Shown one piece after another: positions 1-8,393 of a stretch of 25,902 nucleotides of DNA. A model generated the notes under the pieces. That model had not been told where the DNA came from. It saw only the letters and a list, made by a program, of their open reading frames with translations, and searched no databases. Positions within the stretch are counted from its first letter, which is position 1, and each line of letters begins with the position of its first letter. Location: NCBI GenBank assembly GCA_035259145.1, contig DATFWQ010000090.1, positions 1 through 25,902 of the forward strand, read 5' to 3'. Source of the stretch: CF-161 sp035259145. Its GTDB lineage: Bacteria; Chloroflexota; Dormibacteria; Dormibacterales; Dormibacteraceae. The position numbers were made by a program, and so were the translations under genes.

Positions 1-1322
1 TCGTCCCACTCGTAGCCGACCGTCTGGTCACCCAGGGTGATGGTGTTGCTGCCCGTCAGCCCGGCCACTGGGGTATTGCGCCAGAAGCGGAGCCTTGCGA
101 AGGCCGCCGCCAGCGTGTCCGCTGTCGAGCCCCGATTGACGGTGAAGATGGTACCGCCCAGCTGGTTTTCGGGCCGGCCGCCGTCTGCGGGCGGGCTGAA
201 GCGCGGGTCGCGCCAGCTGCCCGTCCACGTCGGCGGGTCGGCCGGATCGTTGACCTTGTTGTCCAGTGTCTCCTTGTAGGTGACCAGCGTGCGGTCAGGC
301 GTGCCGGAACCGTCGATGCTGTTCTCCCAGCGGGTCTTCCAGAAGTCCTCGTTCCCGGTGAAGTTGGCGATGTTGACGCCGAGATCGCGGGCACCCTGGA
401 TCGCCGAGCGCATCTCGTTCGACCAGTATTCGTCGTGGCCGGCCGAGAGCAGCACCCTGTGGTTGGTCAGCAGGTTCGCGTGGCGGACCAGGTCGACGCT
501 GGTGGAGTAGCTGACGTTGTAGCCGTTCGCCTCCAGGAAGCGGACCATCGGGTACTCGCCGTAGAACACGAAATTGCTGGTGCCGTACCCGGCGAGCTCG
601 CTGCGCAGGTTGAACGGCCGGTTGTAGGACACTTTGTAGGCGCGACCGTTTGACGTGGGTGCCGACCCGTAGTAGAGGTTGTTGCCCCCGAAGTCGTTGT
701 AGGCAACCCACGTGGTGTCCGCGGTCCGGAACAGGATGTCGGACGTGCTGGCGTCATTGCGGACTATGAACACGATCTGGCTGGCGGCACCCGAAGGCGT
801 GGTGAGGCGGGCGAAGTAGACGCCCGAGACGGCCGTCGAGGGCACGCTCCACGACGCCGACACCGCCCAGTTGCCGCAGTCCACCAGCCCGGTGTTCAGG
901 GTGCTGGCGTCCGTGAGGCAGGCCGGCTGCGACTGCGGCAGGGCGGCCGTCGGGCTGACGGTGGCGACCTTGCGGGCTCCGTTGCCCTGGTAGTAGCCAA
1001 TACGGTAGATGTCGATGGTGTACGAAGTGAAGGTGGTGCTGTTGATCTTGAACGAGACCGTCTGACCCACGTTCACGCTGATGTCTGTGGCAAACCCCTG
1101 GATCCCCGGGTTACCCGCGTCACCGTTGGGTGTGTCCCAGACCGACGGAGCGGTGCCCGGCAGCTGGTTCTCACAGGGGATGGGATTGACCAGACAGTCC
1201 ACCGCGTGGGCGGCGACGGATTGCAGCGCCAGGCCGGCGAGGAGGGCCGGGACCAGAGCGAGCAGGGCCAAAAGGGCAAGTCCGCGGTGCCCTTGCAGAC
1301 GTTCTGATGCCAGGGGGTTCAT
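1..1322 (-). CDS. Secreted N,N-dimethylformamidase beta-subunit-like protein (3' end cut by window edge)
   Basis: The frame stays open for 440 codons from the ATG at 1322 to the left edge, so the C-terminus is missing. Residues about 14-40 form a hydrophobic signal peptide with a likely cut after AHA (40). The mature part carries motifs I associate with the N,N-dimethylformamidase beta-subunit-like family found in actinobacterial secreted proteins: TWVAYNDFGG near residue 204 and SAGHDEYWS near 293-301, then NFTGNEDFWKTRWE. An A/G-rich stretch (GGAAAAGGAAAG) precedes the ATG. Family members often sit in cell-surface glycan loci, and this one follows the polysaccharide operon on the same strand after 251 bases. 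True formamidase activity is not implied, because most relatives are uncharacterised. The family call is fairly sure and the function is not. Confidence 0.8.
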   Translation of the reverse strand, partial: MNPLASERLQGHRGLALLALLALVPALLAGLALQSVAAHAVDCLVNPIPCENQLPGTAPSVWDTPNGDAGNPGIQGFATDISVNVGQTVSFKINSTTFTSYTIDIYRIGYYQGNGARKVATVSPTAALPQSQPACLTDASTLNTGLVDCGNWAVSASWSVPSTAVSGVYFARLTTPSGAASQIVFIVRNDASTSDILFRTADTTWVAYNDFGGNNLYYGSAPTSNGRAYKVSYNRPFNLRSELAGYGTSNFVFYGEYPMVRFLEANGYNVSYSTSVDLVRHANLLTNHRVLLSAGHDEYWSNEMRSAIQGARDLGVNIANFTGNEDFWKTRWENSIDGSGTPDRTLVTYKETLDNKVNDPADPPTWTGSWRDPRFSPPADGGRPENQLGGTIFTVNRGSTADTLAAAFARLRFWRNTPVAGLTGSNTITLGDQTVGYEWD

Positions 1323-1447
1323 CCGATCTGTTCTTTCCTTTTCCCAGCAGGGCAAGGTCGACGCCCGCCGCAGTGTCGACGCCCCCTCGATGAACCGGAT
1401 CGTGACGGCCCCCCGGCGGACGTCACCATGGGCTTGTCGGGGTCGGT

Positions 1448-1591
1448 CTAACCGCCTTGCTCAGCGGGCAATGGGTCACCTGTCCTGAACGGTCTGGTCC
1501 GAACCCACAGAACTTCCCTACAGCTGCGCAGGCGCCGAGGTGACGGACCCCCCATCTGTCGTGTCAGGCAGTCCTAACCGCCTTGCTGAGC
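1448..1591. repeat. 18-bp imperfect direct repeat pair in the gap before the secreted gene
   Basis: The 18 bases at 1448-1465 and at 1574-1591 agree at 17 of 18 positions (CTAACCGCCTTGCTSAGC). The right copy is the last codons and stop of the glycosyltransferase gene. The left copy lies 126 bases further on in the 251-base intergenic region 1323-1573. It may be a relic of a duplicated gene end or chance. Nothing else recognisable was seen in this gap apart from the ribosome-binding region next to 1322. Confidence 0.4.
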
Positions 1592-2590
1592 CGTCTTGAC
1601 GTGGCCTCGGCGGCGGAGCAGCCGCTCCACCCCAGCGGCGGCTCGGCGGTACGGCTCGCGGCCGACCGCCGTCATCAGCAGCAGGCGCGCCAGGAAGCGC
1701 CAGAGCTCGCCGGAGGCGGCGATCGCCGGCCGCCGCCTGAGCGCATACAGGAACCCTTGCCAGGTGCGCAGCCGCCGGCCGTTGTGGAGGTCGAACCAGG
1801 GCGTCTGCAAGAATGCGTGGGAGCGTACCGCGGATCGGGCTGCCCAGAGGTCGGCAGGGGCATCCGGCGGCAGGGAAGCAAACGCCCGATCGACTGTTGC
1901 GACGACCTGGTCCGTCTGTCGCCAGGGCGGCAACCCCCGGTGGAACATGTTGGCCCCATGGATCCGGTAGGCGTAGAGCGGCTCGGCCACGTAGCCCACC
2001 GGGTGCCGCGCGGCCGCTCGCAGCCACATGTCCCAGTCGCCAGTGTGGGTCAGCGTCTGCACATATTGACCCAGCTCCCGCTCCACCTCGCGACGCAGGA
2101 GCGCTCCCGAGTGGAGGATGTAGTTGCCCCACATCAGCTGCCTGAACTCGGTGACGCCCGATCGCACGTCGTCCTGCGGCCACGGCACGACGTAGCGCAC
2201 AGGGGAGCCGTCCTGGACGATCGCGTGGGCAGAGTAGACCAGTCCCACGTCCGGTCGCGCGGCGCCCACAGCCGCTTGACGCTCCAGGGCGTCGGACCGG
2301 AGCAGGTAGTCATCGGCCGACAGGATGCCGACCAGCTGGCCCCGCGCCTGGTCCAGGCCCTCGTTGTAGCTGGCGATGTTGCCCCTTCGGCTCGTGTGCG
2401 CGATGCCACGGATGCGATGATCGTGGAGGTAACGGCCCAGCACCGCGCCGGTCTCGTCCGTGGACGCGTCGTCGATCACTATCGCCTCCCACTCGGTGAG
2501 GGACTGGGCGAGCAAACTGTCCAGCGCCTGTGCCAGAAAGCGGCCGTAGTTGTGGCACGTGACGACGAAAGACACGCGCGGGCGGCTCAC
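1574..2590 (-). CDS. Family 2 glycosyltransferase
   Basis: The protein has 338 residues, with a GTG start at 2590 whose last two bases overlap the TGA of the upstream flippase gene. A longer frame exists upstream but homology starts only here. It has the GT-A fold pattern of family 2: VSFVVTCHNYGRFL (residues 6-19), the IDDAS nucleotide-binding motif (39-43), ILSADDYLL with the metal-binding acidic pair (89-97), and a GDWDMWLRAA acceptor/catalytic segment (184-193). It likely moves one sugar from an NDP donor onto the growing lipid-linked oligosaccharide at the cytoplasmic membrane face. Its coupling to a Wzx-like flippase and sugar-modifying genes supports a role in surface glycan assembly. 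The transferred sugar cannot be read from sequence. No membrane segment is obvious. Confidence 0.88.
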   Translation of the reverse strand: MSRPRVSFVVTCHNYGRFLAQALDSLLAQSLTEWEAIVIDDASTDETGAVLGRYLHDHRIRGIAHTSRRGNIASYNEGLDQARGQLVGILSADDYLLRSDALERQAAVGAARPDVGLVYSAHAIVQDGSPVRYVVPWPQDDVRSGVTEFRQLMWGNYILHSGALLRREVERELGQYVQTLTHTGDWDMWLRAAARHPVGYVAEPLYAYRIHGANMFHRGLPPWRQTDQVVATVDRAFASLPPDAPADLWAARSAVRSHAFLQTPWFDLHNGRRLRTWQGFLYALRRRPAIAASGELWRFLARLLLMTAVGREPYRRAAAGVERLLRRRGHVKTAQQGG

Positions 2591-4149
2591 GCCACCTCCT
2601 CCATGTCCGGCCGGCTCACCAGGTGGCGCATCAGCGAGCCGACGTCCGCTACCGACACGGTGCGCAGAGCCAGCGACGCCGCCACGTACACGCCGGCGCC
2701 GGCGAGCACAGGCACGGCGATGAACACGTCTCTGAGCGCAATCACGACCGCGGCCATGACCAGCCCGGCCGCGAGACAGCGCAGGGCCCAGTGAAGTGTG
2801 GCCCGGCCGAGGACGTTCGGCGGCAGCAGGGCGAGGCCGGTCGACATCATGAACAGCTCGGTGAGAGTGGTCACGGCCGCGGCTCCGATCGCCCCGTTGC
2901 CGAACCGGGCCTGGGTGTAGGGAATCGCGAGCAGGTTCAGGGCCGGGTTCAACACCGCAGCGGCCACACCTGTCAGCGCCCACTGGCGCTGGCGGTCGCT
3001 GGCGTTGAGCGCGCTGCCGATCATCATGTCGACCGCCACCAGGGGGAAGCTGGGTGCCAGGAGCATGATCGGAAGCACCGAGTGCTGGAAAGCCGGCGCC
3101 CACCGGAGAACGTGGATGATCCGGTCCGGCAGCAGCATGACTCCGAGCGCCATGGGCACGGTGGTCAGCAGGACGACCTGCACCGCCCGCCTGACGATGT
3201 TGTTGAAGCGGGCGGGATCACGGGAAGCCGCCGAGAGGGCCGGGAAAGCCACCGTCATCAGGACCATCGGCACGAAGATCGGCACGGTCACGACGCGGTA
3301 GGCCGCAACGTACCAGCCGACCACCGCGTCGTTCGTCAGATAGGACAGGAGAACCGAGTCGATCTGGCCGTACACCACCAGCGCTGCCTGCCAGACGAAG
3401 AAGGGCAACCCGCCGACCAGCAGCAGCCGGCAGATCTGCAGGCTCGGGCGGGCCGCCCGGGGCAGTGCCCGCCACAGTGCGACGACGTTGAGGACGAGGC
3501 CGGCTGTCTGCCCGGCCACGTACGCGGCAGCGACGACCACGACGCCGCCACCGCGGGTCAGCGCGACGACGGCCAGCAGCGCGTACACGGCCCCCGCCAC
3601 TGCCGGGAATGCCGCGAGCGTGGTCATCCGGTGCAGGCCCTGCAGGGTGCCCTGCACCACCGCCCGTGTGGCGTCGACGAGGATGCCGGCGCTCAGCATG
3701 ATCACCACGACCTGGGTCACCCGGTCGCCCCGCCGGAGCAGGACCAGCGCGATCGCAACGCCGGCCGCGATCAGGCTGAGCGGAAGCCGCATCAGCAGCG
3801 CGTTGACCGCGAGCTGGCTGGCCCGCTCCGGCGCCCGCGCCACCTCCTTGGTGAGGAACGACGAGATGCCCAGGTTGGCCAGAAGGCCGGCGAGCAGGGT
3901 CAGGCCAAGGGCGAAACCGAAGCGGCCGAGGTTGGCATCTCCCAGGGCGCGGGGCAGCAGAATCGCCAGCACCATCGCGCTGGCCCAGGAGATCGGCTGT
4001 GCGAGCCCGAACTTGACCGCGCTGCGGACGAAGTGAGCCGCTCCGGGGACGTGTGGCTCATCCACTCCTCCAGCTTCGTGGCCCCCTTCCGGACTCGAGA
4101 CGGAGGCTGGGGAGCCCGGCCGGAGGGGCTGTGCGTGCGGAACGCTCAC
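2587..4149 (-). CDS. Wzx-like polysaccharide flippase (MOP/PST superfamily)
   Basis: This is a 520-residue protein with a GTG start at 4149. After a polar N-terminal tail of about 45 residues it is a string of hydrophobic helices, roughly 12 to 14 spans, typical in length and pattern of O-antigen/teichuronic-acid exporters. The opening helix region (VKFGLAQPISWASAMVLAILLPRALG) and the polar-flanked paired helices fit the MOP superfamily. The expected role is moving lipid-linked oligosaccharide units across the cytoplasmic membrane. It begins 10 bases after the aminotransferase stop and overlaps the following glycosyltransferase start by four bases. The unusually long N-terminal tail may mean a later GTG is the true start. 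Confidence 0.88.
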   Translation of the reverse strand: MSVPHAQPLRPGSPASVSSPEGGHEAGGVDEPHVPGAAHFVRSAVKFGLAQPISWASAMVLAILLPRALGDANLGRFGFALGLTLLAGLLANLGISSFLTKEVARAPERASQLAVNALLMRLPLSLIAAGVAIALVLLRRGDRVTQVVVIMLSAGILVDATRAVVQGTLQGLHRMTTLAAFPAVAGAVYALLAVVALTRGGGVVVVAAAYVAGQTAGLVLNVVALWRALPRAARPSLQICRLLLVGGLPFFVWQAALVVYGQIDSVLLSYLTNDAVVGWYVAAYRVVTVPIFVPMVLMTVAFPALSAASRDPARFNNIVRRAVQVVLLTTVPMALGVMLLPDRIIHVLRWAPAFQHSVLPIMLLAPSFPLVAVDMMIGSALNASDRQRQWALTGVAAAVLNPALNLLAIPYTQARFGNGAIGAAAVTTLTELFMMSTGLALLPPNVLGRATLHWALRCLAAGLVMAAVVIALRDVFIAVPVLAGAGVYVAASLALRTVSVADVGSLMRHLVSRPDMEEVA

Positions 4150-4159
4150 CGAGCCGGCC

Positions 4160-5320
4160 TCACGGGACCGCGGTCGCAGCGCAAGCGTGGCGGAGGGCGT
4201 CGGCGATGGCCTCCTGATCCTCGGCCAGCAGCTCGTGAAACAGCGGCAGCAGGATGCAGTGGTCCTGGGCCCTCTCGCTCTCTATCAGGCCCGAGGGGCC
4301 TGTCGACCAGGGCTCGACACCGTAGGCCGGCTCGCGATGGGCACACATGATGCCGCGCCGCGTGGCCACGCCCGCGTCCAGCATCGCCTCCATCACCTGG
4401 CGCTGGTCGCACCAGGCCGGCAGCCGCACGCAGAAGCTCTGCCAGTTGCTGCGCGCCCACGCCGGCTCCTCGGGCAGGCCGAGGCCGGGGACGCCAGAGA
4501 GGAGCTCGGCGTAGCGGTCCGCCATCAGGCGCCTGCGTTCGATCATCGCCGGCAGGCGCGCGAGCTGCGTCCGGCCCACGGCGGCCTGCAGGTCGGTCAT
4601 CCGGTAGTTGAAGCCGAGCTCCAGGTACTCCTCGACGACTACCCGGTCCAGGCTGTGGCGGACGGTGTCTGGCACGCTCATGCCATGCTGCCGCCACAGC
4701 CGGAACTTGCGATCCCACTCCTCGTCGGCGGTGGTCAGCATTCCGCCCTCGCCTGCGGTCACGAGCTTGCGTGGGTGGAATGAGAAGCAGGCGACGTCGC
4801 CGTGGGGGCGCCCGACGCGCTCCCAGCCGCCTTCCCAGAGAATCTCAGAGCCGATCGCGCAGGCGGCGTCCTCGACCAGCGGTAGGCCCCGGCGCCTGGC
4901 GATGCCGGCCAGGGCCGCGAGGTCGCACGGCATCCCGACCTGGTGAACACAGAGGATCGCGCGCGTGCGCGCGGTGAGCGCCTCCTCGACCAGTTCCGGG
5001 TTCATGTTGAACGTGCCTGGCTGCACGTCGACGAACACCGGCCTGGCACCCAGGTAGCGAATGCTGTTGGCGGTGGCGATGAACGAGTGGCTGACGGTCA
5101 CGACGTCGTCACCCCGGCCGACCCCGGCCGCGCTCAGAGCCAGGTGCAGTCCCACAGTGCAGTTGGACACGGCGCACGCGTATCTGGCGCCGACGGCGGC
5201 TGCGAATTCGGCCTCGAACGCGGCCACTTCGGGCCCCTGCGTGACCCAGCCCGAAATGAGCGGCCGCCGCGCAGCCTCCGCCTCGGCCTCGCCCAGCCAG
5301 GGCCTGGCGACAGGAATCAA
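4160..5320 (-). CDS. DegT/DnrJ/EryC1/StrS-family sugar aminotransferase (second in the operon)
   Basis: The 386-residue protein is a PLP enzyme that converts a keto-sugar nucleotide to an amino sugar. Visible family features are SNCTVGLHLAL (52-62), VTVSHSFIATANS (74-86), VEDAACAIGS (149-158, with the ring-nitrogen aspartate D151) and FSFHPRKLVTAGEGGM, where K185 is the PLP lysine. I place the start at TTG 5320 because it overlaps the TGA of the epimerase gene (TTGA), lies behind an AGGCGG, and gives the family's usual opening IPVARPWLG. An ATG at 5368 would add 16 unconserved residues and a 52-base overlap. It is distinct from the other DegT protein of this operon and probably acts on a different sugar or carbon. 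Confidence 0.9.
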   Translation of the reverse strand: MIPVARPWLGEAEAEAARRPLISGWVTQGPEVAAFEAEFAAAVGARYACAVSNCTVGLHLALSAAGVGRGDDVVTVSHSFIATANSIRYLGARPVFVDVQPGTFNMNPELVEEALTARTRAILCVHQVGMPCDLAALAGIARRRGLPLVEDAACAIGSEILWEGGWERVGRPHGDVACFSFHPRKLVTAGEGGMLTTADEEWDRKFRLWRQHGMSVPDTVRHSLDRVVVEEYLELGFNYRMTDLQAAVGRTQLARLPAMIERRRLMADRYAELLSGVPGLGLPEEPAWARSNWQSFCVRLPAWCDQRQVMEAMLDAGVATRRGIMCAHREPAYGVEPWSTGPSGLIESERAQDHCILLPLFHELLAEDQEAIADALRHACAATAVP

Positions 5321-6300
5321 GCGGGCACCGCCTGTTCCGCTGCCTCGCGGAAACTGGCCACCTGCCACCAGGCGACCAGGCGGCGAAGCCCGTCCTCCAG
5401 GCCGACCTGCGTGCGGAACCCGAGGCGGTCAGCCGCCGCCCGCGTGCTGGCCAGACGCCTGGGCACGGGGTTGACCTTGCGCTCGGGCGCGTACTCGACG
5501 CCGAGGTCCGCGCCCATGACTTCCATCAGGAGAAAGGCCAGCTCCCTCAGCGACGTCTCCGTGCCGCTGGCTACGTTGAACACCTCGTCACTGGTGTCCG
5601 ACTTCATGGCCAGGACGTTGGCACGCGCCACGTCCTCTATGTAGACGAAATCCATGGTCTGGCCGCCGTCTCCGAAGATCACCGGCGGCAGCCCGGCCGC
5701 GATCCGCTCCATCCACCGAATCAGTACCTCCGTGTAGACGCCGTGGACGTCCATCCGGGGGCCGTACACGTTGAAGTAGCGCAGGGCCACGTAGTCGAGG
5801 CCGTACATCTCCGCGAAGCTGCGCAGCAGGCCCTCGTTGAAGACCTTGGCCGCGCCGTACATGGTCCGGTTGTGGTACGGGTGATGGGACTCGCCGGTCG
5901 GGAAGCTGTCAGCCATCCCGTACACCGAGGCGCTCGACGCCGCGACCACCTTGCGCACCCCCGCACGCTGGGCCGCCTCCAGGACGTTGTAGGTCCCGTC
6001 CACCAGCACCTCGAGCGCGAGCCGAGGCTCCTGAGCGCACTGCGTGATCCGGATGGCAGCCTGATGGAAGAGGTAGTCCACGCCCCGCATCGCGGCGGCG
6101 ACCGCTGCCTCGTCGCGTACGTCGCCGACGACGAGCTCGACCGGGCCGTTCGCCATCGCCCACTCGAGGTTGCTGTAAGCGCCGCGGACGAGGTTGTCGA
6201 AGACCACGATCTCGCCGGCGCCCTCGCGAACGAGCATGTCCGCGATGTGCGATCCGACCAGCCCCGCACCACCGGTGATCAGAAACTTACTGCCGCGCAC
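5317..6300 (-). CDS. NAD-dependent nucleotide-sugar epimerase/dehydratase (extended SDR)
   Basis: The 327-residue enzyme starts with GTG at 6300. The NAD-binding GGAGLVGS is at residues 10-17, SSASVYG lies around 122-128, and the catalytic pair is Y148/K152 in YGAAK. Typical extended-SDR segments follow: ALRYFNVYGPRMD, IFGDGGQTMDFVYIEDVA and FNVASG. It looks like a UDP-glucose 4-epimerase-type protein and probably changes the C4 configuration of the sugar, although dehydratases share this fold. It overlaps the formyltransferase gene by 14 bases and the next aminotransferase by 4, so the set is co-translated. The substrate is not determinable from sequence. Confidence 0.92.
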   Translation of the reverse strand: MRGSKFLITGGAGLVGSHIADMLVREGAGEIVVFDNLVRGAYSNLEWAMANGPVELVVGDVRDEAAVAAAMRGVDYLFHQAAIRITQCAQEPRLALEVLVDGTYNVLEAAQRAGVRKVVAASSASVYGMADSFPTGESHHPYHNRTMYGAAKVFNEGLLRSFAEMYGLDYVALRYFNVYGPRMDVHGVYTEVLIRWMERIAAGLPPVIFGDGGQTMDFVYIEDVARANVLAMKSDTSDEVFNVASGTETSLRELAFLLMEVMGADLGVEYAPERKVNPVPRRLASTRAAADRLGFRTQVGLEDGLRRLVAWWQVASFREAAEQAVPA

Positions 6301-7321
6301 TCACAACCTCCGATATCTGCCTGACGTCGATCCCCACCATCTGCCGCAGAGAGGCCACCTCCCGCTCGAGCCCCGCCAGGCGCCGCACCAGGTCGGTTTT
6401 CCTCAGTCCCAGGGTCTGGCGCACCGAGCTCAGGACGTCGCATGCCCGCAGAGGTGGTCCATCGTCCCGGCTCACCTCGAACAGCCGCAGAATGCCGTCC
6501 CCCGTCAGGACGTCAGCGCTGCCGTCGGCACGGCTGACGCGCACGACACGACCAGGAACTCGGCCCTCGTACCGTGCTCCGTCCACGGCCGGGGCGGCGC
6601 GTCTGATCCACAGGCGCTCGAGACCCCGGAACGTGTACGCGCCCGGGAAGGGATCGGTGAGAGCACGCACAAGGCGGTCGATCTGATCTGTCGGCGCACT
6701 CCAGTCGATCTCACCGTCATCAGGGACGCGGCTGCAAGCGTAGGTCGCGGCGGTGCCGGCCTGTGGCTCGCCCTGGTATCCGTTGAGCCGCATGGTGACG
6801 GCCTCCGCCAGCGCCGCGCGCTGCAGCTCGTTGAGCCGCGCGTAGAGGTCGCCGACGGTGTCCCTCGGACCGATCGGCACCGCCTGCTGGTGGAGGATGC
6901 CTCCAGAGTCCAGCTCCGGCGTCAGGCAGTGGATGCTCAGGTACGCGTCGGGTTCGCCGTTGATGATCGCCCAGTTGACGGTTGCGCGCCCCCGGTACCG
7001 GGGCAGCGGAGCATAGTGCACATTTACGAAGGGACAGCCCTGCAGCAGCGAGCTGGGCAGGACGCGGTCATACGAAGACACGACAACGCAGTCGGGCCGC
7101 AGGCGGCCGATCAGCTCCGCCACAGCTGCGAGGTTCGTGTCAGGGCACACCCTGATTCCGCGCCATCGTGCCGTTGCAACCACCTCGTCGTCGCCGCCGC
7201 GCACCAGCGCCAGGACCTCGAACCGGTCCTGGAGGGCTTCGAGCGCGCTCGCGGCGGTGAGGCCCAGCCCGATGAGGACTACTCGGCGGCGCGGGCTTGC
7301 CGAGCCCTGGTCAGAGCTCAT
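6287..7321 (-). CDS. Sugar N-formyltransferase (Fmt/ArnA-N-terminal family)
   Basis: The 344-residue protein starts with ATG at 7321. The formyltransferase core is clear: NVHYAPLPRYRG (100-111), then LSIHCLTPELDSGGI (128-142). N100, H102 and D138 match the N-H-D catalytic triad of the family (N102, H104, D140 in ArnA). Such enzymes use N10-formyl-tetrahydrofolate to formylate an amino group. A C-terminal OB-like domain spans about 225-300, followed by a short coiled-coil-like tail (RRLAGLEREVASLRQ). The setting among two sugar aminotransferases, an epimerase and a flippase makes an amino-sugar nucleotide the likely acceptor rather than Met-tRNA. It overlaps both neighbours, by 11 and 14 bases. 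Confidence 0.88.
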   Translation of the reverse strand: MSSDQGSASPRRRVVLIGLGLTAASALEALQDRFEVLALVRGGDDEVVATARWRGIRVCPDTNLAAVAELIGRLRPDCVVVSSYDRVLPSSLLQGCPFVNVHYAPLPRYRGRATVNWAIINGEPDAYLSIHCLTPELDSGGILHQQAVPIGPRDTVGDLYARLNELQRAALAEAVTMRLNGYQGEPQAGTAATYACSRVPDDGEIDWSAPTDQIDRLVRALTDPFPGAYTFRGLERLWIRRAAPAVDGARYEGRVPGRVVRVSRADGSADVLTGDGILRLFEVSRDDGPPLRACDVLSSVRQTLGLRKTDLVRRLAGLEREVASLRQMVGIDVRQISEVVSARQ

Positions 7322-8393
7322 CCAGAAACTCCAGGTCGAAGTCCGAGCGCCGCACGGGCGGGGTCAGAAGGACCGCACCAACCTTGAGCCCGCCCGCCTG
7401 GAGCCGGACGACCGGGTCTGGGCCGACGTCCGAGGGCAGCACGCCCATGTGGCCCTGGGCCGGAGCCCCCAGCGGCCAGTAGAGGAGACCGGCTCGCTCG
7501 AGCGCGGCTCTGTCCAGGTCTCCCCAGAACTGAGCCACCACCACTCCAGGCCATCGCTCCGCGATCAAAGCCGCCTCGAGGGCCCCGACGGCGGCGACCT
7601 CACGAGGCCGCAGCGCCACCAGCACTGCGTCCGGGCGCCAGGCAGGGTCGAGGTCGGCCGCCGCCTCCGCGGATCGGATCTCGGCCCCGGCTCCCTTCAG
7701 GCCGGTCTCGAGGTAGTCGCGGAACGGGTTGTCGCAGAGCAGCGCGATCCGGCTGCGGTGGACGGGAAGCCCCGCGTCGAGCAGCAGCCGGACGGCCATC
7801 ACGCCCAGATAGCCGAAGACGCCCACCGCCCGGTGGCGTTCGCTGGTGCCCGCGAATGCCAGGCGCCGCCGGCGCAGCGCGTCGAGGTCGACGTCGATCC
7901 GGCCCGCCTGCAGCTCCCATGCCTCGAACATCAACGACACCACCGCGGTGGGCTTCATCCAGCCGACCATCGCGGCGTCTATGGGGCGGACGTGGCCGCT
8001 GTTGGTGACGATGTCCGCCTCAGCGACGTCCTGCCGGCGGCGCTCCGCAGTGACGGTGATCCGTTCCTGGACACCCGCGACCCTCGCCAGCGCCAGAGTC
8101 GCGTCGGCTGCCTCGCCAGCGGTGCAGTGACGGCTGTCACGGACGAGCGCCGTGACCCGCCGAGCCCCCGCCCGGGCCGCGAGAACGGCCGTCACCGCGT
8201 AGGCTCCGCAGGCCGCCTCCGTCAGCACCGCCGTGCCCGAGAGGTCGAGGCGGCAATCGGCGATGGATTCATCGATCAGGCGCAGCAGCCGGGTCGCAGA
8301 AAAGCCCGGACGCTCTGGATGGGCGGCGGTCGGACCACTGCGCGACGGGCCGAAGGAAGCCGGCGCCACGGCCGCCACTACGCGCTCCGCCAC
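7311..8393 (-). CDS. Unrecognised two-domain Rossmann-like protein in the formyl-sugar operon
   Basis: The 360-residue protein has a GTG start at 8393 and overlaps the aminotransferase upstream by 16 bases and the formyltransferase downstream by 11. I do not recognise the family. Two Rossmann-like units are visible. The first has a beta strand and small-residue turn (AVLTEAACGAYAVTAVLAARAGARRVTALVRDS, residues about 54-86) and later ADIVTNSGHVRPID and WMKPTAVVSLM, the pattern of NAD-binding domains of 2-hydroxyacid or S-adenosylhomocysteine-type dehydrogenases. The second begins around RIALLCDNPFRDYLETGLKGAGAEI, followed by PDAVLVALRP and VVVAQFWGDLD. No transmembrane or signal segment is seen. 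A dehydrogenase-like or regulatory role in amino-sugar synthesis is inference from fold and position only. Confidence 0.8.
   Translation of the reverse strand: MAERVVAAVAPASFGPSRSGPTAAHPERPGFSATRLLRLIDESIADCRLDLSGTAVLTEAACGAYAVTAVLAARAGARRVTALVRDSRHCTAGEAADATLALARVAGVQERITVTAERRRQDVAEADIVTNSGHVRPIDAAMVGWMKPTAVVSLMFEAWELQAGRIDVDLDALRRRRLAFAGTSERHRAVGVFGYLGVMAVRLLLDAGLPVHRSRIALLCDNPFRDYLETGLKGAGAEIRSAEAAADLDPAWRPDAVLVALRPREVAAVGALEAALIAERWPGVVVAQFWGDLDRAALERAGLLYWPLGAPAQGHMGVLPSDVGPDPVVRLQAGGLKVGAVLLTPPVRRSDFDLEFLDEL

Noticed and set aside
2623..4350. 575-codon open frame on the plus strand opposite the flippase
   Set aside because: It is an antisense shadow of a GC-rich gene: the peptide is rich in His, Arg, Gln and Asp repeats with no family pattern, and the minus strand has a clear flippase.
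6287..7321. Formyltransferase as the housekeeping Met-tRNA formyltransferase
   Set aside because: It shares the fold and triad, but it sits inside a sugar operon and overlaps sugar genes on both sides, so a sugar acceptor is more likely.
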